Assembly: GCF_000220395.1 (NCBI RefSeq)
Contig: NW_004086291.1
Coordinates: 1 to 64,000 of the forward strand
From: Ichthyophthirius multifiliis
Lineage: Eukaryota > Ciliophora > Oligohymenophorea > Hymenostomatida
Length of the DNA: 64,000 bases
Direction of reading: 5' to 3'
Under the pieces are notes generated by a model. The model did no database searches. It was not told where the DNA came from and saw nothing but the letters and a program-made list of their open reading frames with translations. The translations under genes and the position numbers were made by a program. Of this stretch, positions 39,159 through 52,303 are shown piece after piece (the stretch's first letter is position 1; every line of letters starts with the position of its first letter).

Positions 39159-39889
39159 ATGATATTATGTCCAGAAGCTTAATTAAGTAATGAATTAACA
39201 CCAAATAGAGATAAAATAGAAATTATTAGGAGAACATTATATTTTATATGGATATTTTAATTAATATTAACATTTACAAAATATATGTATCATTTTGGTT
39301 ATTTTTGAGTGAATTTTGCAGTTTAATAATATTTATTTATCATTTTCATAGTTAAATTATTGCAATTGTGTTATATATATAATATTCTGTTCATTTAATA
39401 GTTTAGGCATAATATTTATTATACTGGGAATTCGATTTAGAAAAATATTGATATTATATAAAATTATATTTTTTAATTTTTTAACTTGGATATTATTCAT
39501 TTAGTATTTATTTTGTTTTTGAAGCTTATAAATTATTTAAGCAAATGGTTTATGATATGTTATTAAATCAAACAGATTATGAAGATGGAAACAATTTAAT
39601 AATAAATGGACTTTAATAATAATATAAAATTAATTAATTTCAAACTAACTAAATTTAAAATAAACCTTTTTAAGCCTATAATGAAATACTTTCTCCTTAA
39701 AATATGCTTCTATAAAAAAACAATTTTAATATTGATATTAAATAAGAATTTCATGAAAATGATCAATTATTTAAATAGTTTTAAATTTATTCTAATAAAA
39801 AAATTGTAAATAATTAAGATATTAACAAAGATAAAACAATTAATTAAAAAAGAATTGAAATATCCCATTATAATAATGATTAAATTTGA
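39159..39889 (+). CDS. Multi-pass membrane protein, unknown, with frame breaks
   Basis: Begins MILCPEAQLSNELTPNRDKI, then a first membrane span (YFIWIFQLILTFTKYMYHF). The middle (39300-39540) contains two or three more hydrophobic spans, but two frames compete and no single one is free of breaks: a TGA at 39298-39300 and another near 39452 must be skipped, probably because of one-base length errors in T runs (or an intron at about 39290-39320). The C-terminal 120 residues are clean: IYFVFEAYKLFKQMVYDMLL, then a Q/N-rich cytosolic tail to TGA at 39887. Probably a four-span protein. No family recognised; it may instead be a recent pseudogene. Confidence 0.5.
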
Positions 39890-40020
39890 TTTTTTTTTTG
39901 TTTAAATTGAAAAATGTAAAATATTATTTTATATTTAAAAAATTAAATATAAATAATATTTATGCTTTTATTTTTAATAATTTATTAAAAATTGTAATAT
40001 TTTTAAAAAAAAATAGCATG

Positions 40021-40028
40021 AAAAAAAA
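40021..40028 (-). terminator. Pol III T8 terminator of tRNA-Gly
   Basis: Eight consecutive T on the minus strand immediately after the tRNA 3' end. Confidence 0.85.
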
Positions 40029-40099
40029 TGCATCGACCGGGAATCGAACCCGGGTCAAAGCGATGGCAACGCTCTATTCTACCATTAAACCATCGATGC
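40029..40099 (-). tRNA. tRNA-Gly (GCC)
   Basis: The minus strand folds into a complete cloverleaf: acceptor GCATCGA/TCGATGC, D arm with GGTTTAATGGTA, anticodon stem GAGCG/CGCTT with loop TTGCCAT (anticodon GCC), and T arm CCGGG-TTCGATT-CCCGG. Discriminator is A. No intron; CCA not encoded. The B-box GGTTCGATTCC is intact and a T8 Pol III terminator (minus strand) follows directly (40028-40021). It is the most GC-rich block in the area. Confidence 0.97.
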
Positions 40100-40292
40100 T
40101 TTACATTTATTTATGTTTTATGAAACCAAAATATTATTTATATAAAATATTTTATATTTTTTTTATTTATATTTTAAATTTTTTTTAAAAAAAAGCATTA
40201 TTTAATTTTTTTTTTTTTTATATATAATATAAAAATGATTTATATATATAATCTTTAATATTTATATAAATTTATTGAACTTTATTTTATTT

Positions 40293-41805
40293 TCAAATAG
40301 GTCTTATAAAGTTATCATTTTCGAAATATCCTTCCACTTACTTTCCATCAGAACTACAATATATACCTCTACCATTCATTCTATCCTATATAAATAATAA
40401 ATATTTAAAATAAAATATTTTATAATCTTTTTAAAAAAAACCTATTCCCAATCTCCTTTATAATAAGATTTATCAGACCATGTATAAATACCTTTTCCTT
40501 ATCTTAATCCATTTACAAAATATCCTTCATAAGAATCTCCGTTAGCAAAAGTATAAGTACCAGTGCCATTTTTTCTTCCATTAAGCCTTTTTTAAAATAT
40601 TTATATATGAATGATTACTAAAAAAGTATTACCATTCGCCATCATACCTATCCTAGGTAGCCATTTCTAGTGTACCTAATCCTTCTTTTTTATCACCTTT
40701 CCATTCACCTATTTTTTTTAAAGAAAAGTTAAAGTTAAAATAAGATTTTAGAAAATTATATATATAAATTTTTTTTTTTACAAATTACCATCATAAATAT
40801 CACCGTTTGCATATTAATAAATACCAGGTCCATTTCTTTCTCCGTCCACAAAGGATCCTTAATAAATATCTCCGTTAGAGAATTATAAAACACCTTGACC
40901 GTTTTTATCATCACTTGCCCATTCACCTTCATATCTAGATCCATCAACATGAATGTAAACACCATTTCCACATTTTTAACCTTCGAAAAATTCACCTTCA
41001 TATCTATCTCTATTTTAGCAAACCATAACTCCGTATCCATGTACTTTATCATTTATCCATTCGCCATCATATTCAGCTCCTGAAGCATAGAAGAGAGCTC
41101 CCTTTCCATTTTTCATATTTTTATGCCATTATCCTTCATATCTATCTCCATATGCGAAGTAATATATTCCTTCTCCTTATTTTTCTCCGTTTTCCCATTC
41201 ACCTTTTGTTTATATGTTATTTTATTTTTTTAAAATGCATTTATTTATATTTATATTAAACCTTCGTATCTTTCTCCTAATGATACGTAATGATATACTC
41301 CATAACCATGTTTTTTATCATTTAACCATGACCCTTCATATCTATTACCATTTGTATATATGTACATTCCCTATCCTTCTTTTCTTCCTTGTACAAGTTA
41401 TCCTTAATATCTTTCGCCTGATTAAAATATATAACAACCTTCTCCATGAAATAAGTCATTTTACCATTCACCAACATATACATCCGCATTTGGGTAAAAA
41501 TATATTCCTGCTCCTTATCTTATATCTCCTCTTAAAGATCCTTCAAATCTAGAACCATCATCGTAATTTTTTTATTAGATTCCGGGTTTTAATGCACCTG
41601 TTCTCGGATCTCGTAATTGTTGGGAAAATTAAGATATTATTTATTCTCGTTCTTATAATATTCTTCTTTGTTCTTCTTCTATGTTTATTTCTTTTCGGGT
41701 GTCTTGTATTACATTGCTTTGTCTTGTTTATAAAGGTCTGCTACTTTAACTAACTTGACATGGCTTTATTTATTGGGTTTAAGGTGTTTAGGGATACTAA
41801 AGCAT
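40293..41805 (-). CDS. MORN-repeat protein
   Basis: 423 residues in five exons; introns 41203-41261 (59 nt), 40709-40788 (80 nt), 40587-40632 (46 nt) and 40386-40441 (56 nt) are all phase-consistent. After a ~90-residue helical N-terminus (IEEEQRRILQEREQ), about a dozen MORN units run to the end, each of the form YEGxWxxxKxxGxGxYxxxxG, for example RYEGSWLNDKKHGYGVYHY and RYEGEFFEGQKCGNGVYIH. MORN arrays bind membranes or scaffold cytoskeletal proteins; in ciliates many are ciliary (radial spoke) or cortical. No kinase or other domain is attached. Start 41805 is the first Met in the open frame; a more internal Met in another frame was rejected because that frame stops. Confidence 0.9.
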
Positions 41806-42445
41806 TTTTTGTTTTGTATATTTTTTTTTAATTTTATTTTGTTATTAATTTATTATTTTTTTTGTTATTTTTTTATTTTTAAGAATTGAAAATTTTTTTT
41901 AGAAGAATTTTATTTTTTATATGTTTATGAAGTTTTGTATTTTATTTATTAATATTGAATGATTTTTTTAAATTTATAATAAAAATATTATTAACACATT
42001 ATTATATTCAAAAAAAAAATTCTTATTATTTATTATTAAAAATTTATTAATTTCATAATAGAAGTTTTATTTATTTATTTTATTTTATTTTAATAAAAAA
42101 ATAAATAAAATAATTTTTTTTAAGCAATATTTAAAATTTGAACGTCAAAACTAGCAAGAAATATTATAACGATGCTATTAATAAAAATAGAAATTAAAAA
42201 AAAAACTAATTTTAAGATAATCCATTATAATAATAAAAAACATTAAATAAAAATTGTTAATAAAAATATTTAATATTGATGAAAATTAATATATTATTGA
42301 AAATTTAAAAAAAATTATCCAAAAATTTAAAAAATTCTTCTCGATTTTTAAATTTTTTATTTTATTTATATTTTTTTTGTTATTCAATATCAATATCCAA
42401 AATATTGTTTAAAAAATCAAAATATTAATTAAGATTTGAACAAAA
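41806..42445. other. A/T-rich spacer
   Basis: No gene seen; precedes the MORN gene start on the minus strand. Confidence 0.6.
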
Positions 42446-43174
42446 TCAATTTAAATTATGATAAGTAAGTAGTATTTTAAAAAATTTATTCATTATTTAT
42501 TAACCTTTCCTATTAATAATTTTTCCTTAAAAAATTGGGCAATTCTCCATTTTCTATTTTTTAGTACCATCTTATAAAACATGCCTAAAAGTTAAACTTA
42601 GCCTTCTATAATTATTGTTTTTTTCAAACTTTTCTTAATTTTTAGGATTAATTAATTGTTTATTTTTAGAAACTCCATGTTCCCATTCATATCTAGCTTC
42701 TTTGGTAAGAACATAGACACTTCTAGGCTCTAAATAGATTTTTCTAGAAATTAATTTATTTTTAAAATTTCTTAAAGATAAATAACTAGGATTACATATA
42801 CTTAATCCAACTATAATTTAACCAAAAGCATTAGTATCTTCAATATGGAATCCTAACTTATCCTTTTAATCATACTAATTGACTAAACATTAATTTGGAG
42901 GATTTTATTATTAAAATATATCATCATTTATAAGTCTTTATATTATCCAATCAAAGTTTTATAGATTTAATTAACTCTCAGTTTAATTTGGAGGCTGAAT
43001 TTCGCTTAAATCATGTTTTGTATGATAATATGTAACTCCATAATGTTGTTATTTACGTCTTATACTTTATACCCATTAATTTGAATCTATTATTTATAAT
43101 AATTTTTGTTCTTCTTTTTTTGTTATGTATTCTGGAAAATAAATTAGTCCTTCTATTTTTTCAAAGTTATCCAT
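42446..43174 (-). CDS. AlkB-like 2-oxoglutarate/Fe(II) dioxygenase
   Basis: Intact single-exon gene of 242 residues. The family order is clear: HYGVTYYHT, then NQCLVNQYDQKDKLGFHIED, FGQIIVGLSICNPSYLSL, EPRSVYVLTKEARYEWEHGV, and near the end YRRLSLTFRHVL, whose Arg residues bind 2-oxoglutarate. This matches ALKBH4/6/7/8-type AlkB domains. The metal-binding HxD reads H-I-E in GFHIEDTNAFG, an Asp-to-Glu change (or D one place later); the distal His (WEHGV) and the RxxxxxR pair are present. AlkB enzymes demethylate or hydroxylate nucleic acid bases or proteins; substrate is not evident. There is no RNA-binding or methyltransferase domain, so not a full ALKBH8. Confidence 0.85.
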
Positions 43175-43553
43175 GTTTGTAAATAATATGTCATTATAAT
43201 TTGGTATTCTTTTGATTAAGGAATACTTAAAAATATTTATAAATGTAATTTTTTTCATTTTTTTTTATAAAATTTTTAAAAATGTGAGGATGTATTTTAA
43301 TTTTATTTTTTTATATAAAAGATATTTATTTATTCAATAAAAATAATAAATAAAGTTATAGTTTTTTTATTAATTATAATTACTTGAAGCTTAGATTTAA
43401 ACTTTTATATAAAATATAAAAAAAATTATATTCTTTTTTTTTATATCTAAAATTAATCAATTTTTTCACATAATGTGTATATATTATTTGATGTTTAAGT
43501 TATTTCTTTTTATTTAAAAATTTGATTTATAAAAAAATGTAAATTATATAAGA
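43175..43553. other. A/T-rich spacer
   Basis: No gene seen between two minus-strand genes. Confidence 0.6.
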
Positions 43554-44600
43554 TCAAAGTTAATTCAATTTATTTTTATTTTAATATTTAGTAATTATAA
43601 TATTCTACATTCTATCAATTTTTTAATTTAAATCGCTATATATCTAATCATTATCTTCAGCAATCTAATCAATATCATATAACCAATTATTAATAAGATC
43701 TGATCTTTCTGTTAAATTAGATGATTTACCGTTTTAATTTCTATAATATTAAAATATTATTAGAAAATAATAAATAAATAAATAATAAATTATAATATTA
43801 TTAATATAAAAAAATAATACATATATTATACATAATATCTTTTTTATTAAGACTATTAATATGAAGATTAAAAAAATTATCGTAACTATCAATATCTTAG
43901 TTATTACTCGAAAAACATTACTATTATTTATATTTTTAGAATTAAGATTTAGAAAAAAACTATTATTTAATTTTAAACTAGTCTATATTTAATTATTTGC
44001 TATCAATTTTTTTATAAGATGGAATAGAAAAACTGTTTTCTAAAACAGAAAGGTCTTATTAATTTTTTAGTTGCTAAATTTATTTTTTTTCATTTAAATA
44101 TATATTATCAATAAGTTTTATTTCTTCTTTTCTATTTAAGATTTTTTATTAATAGTTTAAATTTTTTTTAAACTTATTTACTTTATCTTTAAGGTATTAT
44201 CTATTAGCTAGATTTAAGAGCATATTTTTGTCCCTAATAAGTTTACATTTTCCCAAAAATTTCAAAATATTTTTATCAGACCATAAATCAGCTACAAACA
44301 TGGAACCATTATTTTCATTTTATTAAGATAATTAATTTACAAAAGGTTTTAAATACAAATTATCATTTTTCTCAAAACTTTTAAAACCAAATTTAAGAAA
44401 AGAATTTTTCCTATCTTATAATTCATTATATATTTTATTCTCAAATTTTCTTCTATTTTATATAATCTGTTATAATTTACTTTCAGGATTGTTTTATTTA
44501 AAAAAATTAATTTATTTAAATGCATTATTTTATAAAAAATCTTTGTTATATTTATAATATAGATTTTCTAATTACTCATAATTAGAAAAATTTTTTATAA

Positions 44601-44651
<51 letters not shown>

Positions 44652-45094
44652 AATTTATTATATTATTTTTACTTTGTTATCTTTAAAATTCTTATTTATT
44701 TATCTATCTGTTATTTTCTCTATAATTTTATTAAGATTTTTTTATTTCTATCATGTAATCATCAGAATCTATTTATTCTTCTAGTTGCTATAATATACTC
44801 TTTTTTCTTGATATCTTGTAATTTGGTGATTTTTCTTTTTCTTCTTTTTATAATTTTTCTATTTCGATTTGATAAATTTTATTGTATAAATTTTTGTTTT
44901 TTATTATATTTATATCTTTTTTTTCTGGCAATTATTGCTAAATTATTTTTTACTATTTTTTAGTTATATGATATCTTTATAATATATTTATATTTTCATT
45001 TTTTTCGGGAGAAGTTCTTTTCTTTTTTTAATGTTTTAAATTAATATGACTATTAGTTTTTTTATTTTTTGTATACCTATGATAGTTATATCAT
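43554..45094 (-). CDS. Q/N-rich coiled-coil protein, unknown
   Basis: A TGA-free frame with Lys/Glu/Gln-rich helices (KIYQIEIEKLQKEEKEKSPN, SILQQLEEQIDSDDYMIEIK), then poly-Asn at the (ATT)n repeat, more helical sequence, and a clean end NNWLYDIDQIAEDNDQIYSD before TGA 43556-43554. A probable intron lies at about 43741-43832. The first exon is unresolved: ATG 45094 is followed by a TAG-GTATAC junction that could be a donor. No recognised domain. Composition resembles cytoskeletal or nuclear scaffold proteins of ciliates. Confidence 0.5.
44600..44648. repeat. (ATT)n repeat
   Basis: About 16 ATT units, coding poly-Asn on the minus strand in the coiled-coil gene. Confidence 0.85.
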
Positions 45095-45498
45095 TCAATT
45101 ATTATACTTATTTATTAATATCAATTATATATAATAAAATAATATTTTTATTTTTATAATTTTATATAATATAAAATTTGTTATATCAACTGTGAATAAT
45201 AATTTTTATATTAGATAAAAAATTTTTCTTCAATTTTATAAATTTATTTTTATTTCTTTTTTAATATTTTTTAAAACTACGATATAAAAACTTATAAATA
45301 AAAAATTAATATCACTTTTTATTTATTTAAAAAAAATAAAATTGAAATTAATTTTTAATAAAAATAGATTAAATATGGTTTATATAATGTTATATAATTA
45401 TAAATAAAAATCTATTTTAAAAAATACTTATATTTTAAATAAAAATCATTATAACTTTTTTATTTATTGAAAAAAAATCCAAAATAATAAAATTCAGA
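45095..45498. promoter_or_regulatory. Bidirectional intergenic region
   Basis: About 400 nt between divergent starts. No motif recognised. Confidence 0.35.
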
Positions 45499-47030
45499 AT
45501 GTTAAAATTAAATTTGAAAAGTTAAAGTATTAATATTTGTGAATATTAAATTTAAATTGATCAATAAACTGAAGAATTTTCACCAATATTCATAACATTT
45601 TATGAAATTAAATAAATATAAAATTATTATAATTAAATTAATGTAAATTTTTTAATCAAAAATTTTCAAGAAAATCCAAATTTGGACGAATATGATATAG
45701 AAAACTATATTTAAGAAATCAAATTGTTTTTTATTATATAAAAATCTGAAGAAATACCAAATAGCATAAAAGAAGAAGCTTAAAATCATACTTATTTATC
45801 TCCTGAAATTTAAAAGTTAACAAATATTATTTTCTAAGAAAATCTTAACGAAGAAAATTTGAAAGCTTTTTAATAAGAATTTGTTTCAAAATTTTTATTT
45901 ATAAATTATTTAAAAGAGTAAATATTAATATAAAAATATATAAGCATGTAAGAGTATGAAAAAGCAAATCAAATATATAATTAAATAACTGATAAAATGT
46001 ATGAACAAGATAAAAATTTAACTTTTTTTGTTTTTATTTCTTTAATTAATTAATGTTAAGTTTTGAATATTTTAGGTTAATAAGAAATTTCATTAAAAAA
46101 TCTTCATAAAGCTTAAAGTATGTTACCTTAATTATTTTAAAACAATAAATAAGAATAGGAATATACACATCATTAATAAATTTTTCAATAGCCAATATAT
46201 TCTAAGATCAAAACAAGTAAAAGGAAGCTAAAAAAATATATTTATAGGAAATACAAAGATTACAATACATTAAGTCTTAAACAAGTGAAATTTTAAAAGA
46301 CATAAATACACAATAATTTAAGCACAGTATATTAATAAAATGAGGAAAAACTAAATAAAAGCCTCGAACATATATTATAATCTTTAAAAATAAACAAAAA
46401 ATTAAATATTAGTGCATTAAATATTGCTAAAAATAAGATGAATATAGCTAATATATATAGGGATTTACAAAAAATGAAGAGGCTAAGAAATACGCAAAAG
46501 AAGCAAAAAAGATGTTTAAGAAATTAAAAAATTAAAGTGAGAATTTATCAATTGTATATGGAAATATATCCTTAATTTATTAAATGGAAAATAATATGAA
46601 AAAAGCTCTTAAAAATGCGAAAAAAAGTATGAATTTTTGTAAAGAAAATACACATAATTTTGCTTAAAATCTTCTTAATTTAACTTAAATTTATTTAGAT
46701 TTAGAAAAATTTGATAAAGGGCTTATATAGGCTTTAAAGTGTGTGGATTTGTTTAAATAATTTAATGATTAATACTATTTAATGCTTTCTTTTGAATATG
46801 TATCAAAAGCTTACTACGGTTTGGGAAATTTGGATTTGGCCATTGATTTCCTTTTTGATTCAAATTAAATTAGGGAATCTATTGAAAAAAATCCGTCTGA
46901 TTAAAAAATTATTAATTATAATTTAATGGCAGTTATGTGGAATGAAAAAGGTGATGATATAGAAGCTTTACTTTATGTTAACAAAGCTAAATAAGTTGAG
47001 GATTTATTAAAATAATAAATAAAAAATTGA
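45499..47030 (+). CDS. TPR-like repeat protein with frame breaks
   Basis: Opens at ATG 45499 and ends at TGA 47028. The N-terminal 230 residues are mainly helical. The rest is tetratricopeptide-like: QNEEKLNKSLEHILQSLKIN, LNIAKNKMNIANIYRDL, EEAKKYAKEAKKMFKKL, LSIVYGNISLIYQMENNMKK, AYYGLGNLDLAIDFLFDS. These pieces sit in different frames. One extra A in the run 46469-46474 would join two of them exactly; two more one-base changes near 46205 and 46310 would bring EAKKIYLQEIQRLQYIKSQ into register. TPR arrays are protein-binding scaffolds; nothing indicates the partner. I treat it as a real gene with consensus errors, though decay is not excluded. Confidence 0.65.
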
Positions 47031-47967
47031 TTTAATAATAATTTTTATTAAATATATTAAAATATTAAATTTTTTTTTATATTTAATAAATTGTTAATAT
47101 GAATGTATTTATTAATAAAAAATTTTTTAGTGAAAAATAAAAATTTATAAATTTATAAAAATAATTATTAAAAAATATATTTAATTATTTATTAAATTAT
47201 CATAATATATAATTTAAATAAATATATTTTTTTAAATATTAAAATATTAATTAATTTATTAAATTTAATCCAAAAAAAATTAATAATAAAATAATATGAG
47301 TCAAATATATAATACTTAATAAAAAAAAGATCAAATGTCAAAATTATATTATATACAATAAAAAATAAAAATAAAAAAAATGTTATATTATAAATAAAAT
47401 AAATATCTAAAAAAAAAAAGTACAAGACTAAATTATAAAAAATATCTTAAAAGATATAATAAATAAAAATAAATTACTTTTCATTAAAATTTAAAATAAA
47501 AATTATATTAAAAAATTACTAAAATTAAAAATATAAAAAATAAATATTATTAGAAATATATAATATTTTATTTTAAAATTATATCTGATAAAATATCTTT
47601 ATTAAATATTTAAAAGAAATAAAAATTAAGATATAAAATTTCAAAAATTTAAAAATAAAATTATTTAATTATATTTATATTTATATTAAGCTCTTTAAAA
47701 TAATATAATATTAGATAAAATTTAATTATAATTATAAAAAATTAAATTAATAGTCTTTATATATTGCTATATGTTACCTATATAGCTATAAACATAATTA
47801 TAATATTTATTTTGAGAAAAAATAAAAATATATATTTTTATACTTATTTTAATTAATTTTTTTTTAAATTAATTATTTATCTTATATTTTTAATAAAACG
47901 AAAAAAAATCAATGTTTTAAATTAAGCTTTTATGCATATATATATATAAAAAAAAGAAAATAAAAAA
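47031..47967. other. Convergent 3' spacer
   Basis: Nearly 1 kb of very A/T-rich DNA between the 3' ends of the TPR and EML-like genes. A hydrophobic standard-code ORF on the minus strand (47425-47192) is low-complexity and not called. Confidence 0.65.
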
Positions 47968-50900
47968 TCATTTTATCTTATTAATTTTCCATTAAAAAAC
48001 ACATCCATCACTACCACAGCTAATCAAATATTCATCATTTGGTAAAAATTTAACTTTTTAAACATTTCTAGAATGTCCTTTACCTTCTACTGCATTTGAT
48101 CCTTTTTTCACACAAGGATATCTGAAGACTTTAACTTTTCCTTTATCATCTCCACTAGCAAGTAAATAATAACTATCTTTATCATTTTAAGTTTTTGAAT
48201 AAGTAAAGTTACTTCTATCAACACAATAAACTTCATTATTAATTTATTCATTCTTTATACCTTAACTCTTTGAAAATAATTTTTTTAAAATAAAATAAAA
48301 TAAAAAAAAATACTGGCCATCCTAAAGGAGTAGTCCATGTATGCCAGAATTCATCTTTAAAAAAAATACCTCCATTATTAATAGAAGTATGCTAAATAAG
48401 CGACCAATGTTAGAGTTCATAAGCAGAACAATTCGAATGTAAAGAATTTCCATCTTAAGAAAAATCTAAATGAGTAACTCTTCCTGTATGCTTTCTTAAT
48501 GGACGCATAACTAATTTCAAAGTAGGAATTTCATATATATAAATTTAACTATCATAAGAACCTGCGGCTATGAGTTTATTATCAGGCGAGATTTTTATAT
48601 CTGATATATATTCTCTTGCATTTCTTGTTTATTATTACAAATTAAAATTTTTATCATATAGTTTTATTGATCCATCTTAAAAACCTTAGGCTATATAATT
48701 TCCGTCTGGAGAAACATATATACAAGTTCCCTAATTTTATAAAATATTTTATATTTTTTTTTTTCGAATAATGAGTGATATATTATTGTTACTTTAGAAG
48801 AATCTGAAATTTCATTTTGTTATTCATTAACTTTAAATTCTATATTATTGTCATTTGTTGTTTTTAAACATTTTTCTTATTTTCTTTAACTACATGACCA
48901 TGTTCTTATTGTACCATCATCTGCACATGTTATAAATAAATCTTAATTAGTTGAAAATATACTTAGACCTTTTACTTCGTTTATTTCTCGTTTATTTGGA
49001 CAATAATGGCTTTGGAGAATTAATTTTGTATTCGAAAATTTAGTGTTTTTAGTTATTTTTTCATCATTTAATTGTATTTCATATATTTCAGAACCTATCG
49101 TGCCTATTAAAATGTGCATTTCATCATTTGAAACACTTATGGCCCTTATTTCACTACAAACAGATTCTAAATAGCCTATAAATATTGTTTATAAATCCAC
49201 TCTTATTATTATTGCATAATTTATGTCGAGAAAAGCAATACTTTAATCTTTAGATCCTGTAATTAATCTTTTTTTATTATTTAAATAAATAGATATTTAT
49301 ATTTATTTTAATAAAAAATACATGCTTCCTTTAGGAGTTAGACAATCAATTTATTTAGAATGAATATTTTCAGAATAAATCATGTTTTTTTTATTATAAA
49401 CTTATATTGACCCATCAATAGCTCCACAAACATAATTATTTTCCTTAAAAATACAAACAGAGATTAATATTTTTGGGTTTTAATTTTAACAATTATATTA
49501 AAATAGTCCACTTTCATAAATATTCCATATTTTTAAACCTTTATTACCTATAATACCAAATTCCTTTTTATTTTTTTTGATATTAAAAAAAAAATGTAAA
49601 TTATTTAAATAATATATAAATATTACATATTCGTTTCTCCATTAAACTCCAATATTTAAATTTAATCCACTTTTTTATGTAAAAAGTAATTACCCTCCAA
49701 ATTTAGATTTAGTTTAAATGTCAAAAACAGCAATTTAATTATCATTACTAATAGATCCAGCTACTAGCTTTTCTCCAGAAGGGGAAAATTACAAACAGCT
49801 AATTCCTTTACTTAAACTTCCTTTAAAATGGCATAATTCTTACATTGTGAAACTATCCCAAACATAAATTGAAGGTTTTTGGCTTTATTCTCCTGTCGCA
49901 ACTTTTATTTTATCAGGATGTAAACAAATTGCGGATATATAATTTTAATGTAAATCAAAATATTATTGAGTATTATTTTCTTTATCAAGTACAATAGCTA
50001 GGCATGCAGCATGGTAAAGAATGTGTCCGCTTTATAAATAAAAAATATTATTTCGACAATCATATGATCTATATCCGTAAACGTATTCTAATTATAATTA
50101 TATAGGAGGAGCTTTATATTGATTTAAAGCATCTTTGTAATAATTTGAAGGTTCTTTTATTTATTCCATCCAAGGTTTTTATTAACTTTTTTTTTTTTTA
50201 TAAATATATATATATATATGTATACATATTTTACCTTAGATCATAATTTTAATCAACATTTTTGGCATTTTTTTTTTAATATTTATAAGCTTTTTGATTT
50301 TCTGAAAACTAAATAATTCCAATTTCTTCTAAATAGGAATTTAGTTCAAGATCTTGTTTCTAATCTGTAATATCTTCTTAAATATTAACCGTTTTCCATA
50401 CCATTATTGATTAGTCTTCTCCTCCTATAGATATTAAATATTTATCTTCTGGTGTAAATCTAACCCTTGTTATTTTGGAAGAATGGGCTCTATATGTATG
50501 ATGGATTTATTTGGGTACACAAGTTGGATAATTATATAAATTTATATTCCCAAAATCATCACCTGTTACTAAAACTTTACTATTATAAGATCTAATGCAT
50601 GAATCTACATCTTTTCCATCTCTATATTTGAATATTCCTTTAGAAAACCAACCATATATACAAGTCCATGTATGCCATTTTTCCTCTTTTATTTAATTTG
50701 GAGGAACTGAATTTTTACTATGCAAATTAATGTATTTTAATTCAAAATTATCTGTATTTACAGCTAATATTTAAGAATTACAAGACCAGTCTAAATGAAT
50801 AATTGAGCCTGATAATTCTTTTTCTATATTTAATTTATTTTTTAAATAAAAAAATTTGTGTGTGTGTTTTTTTTTTTTTACATATATTAATCGAATTTAT

Positions 50901-52272
50901 ATTTTAAGTAAATTTCATGTTTTAAATTTCAAAAATTTCTATAGAAGAATTTATTCCGTGTACCCCAAAAGTTACCATTTTTTCATCTGCTGAAATTTTT
51001 ATGTCTTAAATCCAGTGAAGTAGTTTTTTTATTTAAATATTAATTGTGTGTTTATAATTCTTAGTTTCTAATTTAAAGAAATAAAAAAAAATATTAAAAA
51101 AATAAAAAAAACCCTTAAAATCCTCCTCTTAAAAATTTTATGTATTATATAATCTTATCATTCCTTTAATATCCCCAATAACTATAAAACTTCCTGTTTT
51201 TGAAGCCCAATCAATCGCTCTACAATCTTCCTATAAATGAGTAGTATTAATAATACTTTGATTTTCTATATCCCAGACTCTTAAAGTTTTATCCCCTCCA
51301 CAAGTAGCGAATATTTATTTAAAAGGATGAACTGCGCAACCCCAAAGTTCGCCTCCAAAATGACCTTCTGTGATTTTTTTTAAACTCGAGTTATTTATTT
51401 CCCATTCATATATTTCAGAATTTGTTGAACCAATTAATAATTAATTTAAGTTATCGCTTACTGATAATGATATTATTCCAATTTCTTAGGAAAATTAATT
51501 TTATAATTACAATATTACAGACTCTTATTCAAGTTTATTTTATTTAAAAACCCATTTTATTATTTTTCCGTCTAAGCTTCCTGAATATAAAACATGTCTT
51601 TAAGAGTTTTCTTTTATTAAATATTATAAGTTTTTTTTTTTAAAAAAAAATATTGTTTTTTTGTTCTAAAAAGAATTGATTTATAAGTTGTTTTAAAAAA
51701 ATAAATTATAAGTTTTTTTTTTTAAAAAAAAAATAATATTTTTTATTAATAAAATACCTTCTTAAAAGCTTAATAAAGAAATTACTTAATTTTAATGTGC
51801 TACCAACTCCTAAATAATTATATTATCATTTTCCCAAACAAAAATTTAACCATTTAAACCTCCACTTACACAAATTCCATTTTAAGCATAAATAATACTT
51901 GATAGTTATTAAAAACTATTTGGTATTTTAACTATATTTATATTTTTAATTTTTAGTTTTAAATAAATAATTTACAAGTTAGATTATTTCCTATAATTTC
52001 CCAAAATTTTATAAAGTTTGATCCACATATTATAAACTAATTATTATTTTTCCAAGCTAATGCGTTAATTTATTATTAATCTATTTATTAATTCAAAATT
52101 ATTGAACATTAGGTCCAATTATATAATACAAGTGTATGACTACTATCTTCTCCTATAGAAAGTAAATATTATCCATCAGGAGAAAATTCTAAATAACTAA
52201 TTGAATTAATATGAAAATCATTAATATGCGCTAAAACCTATTTAAAAAAAAAAATAATTTTAAATTTTTTAT

Positions 52273-52303
<31 letters not shown>

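Noticed and set aside
39886-40188. Plus-strand ORF of 100 codons with STGNRTRVKAMA
   Set aside because: This is the well-known false ORF made by translating the reverse of a tRNA.
41214-41552. Plus-strand ORF of 112 codons
   Set aside because: Antisense to MORN repeats, which read cleanly on the minus strand.
47192-47425. Minus-strand ORF rich in F, Y and I
   Set aside because: Low-complexity A/T spacer; no start context or motif.
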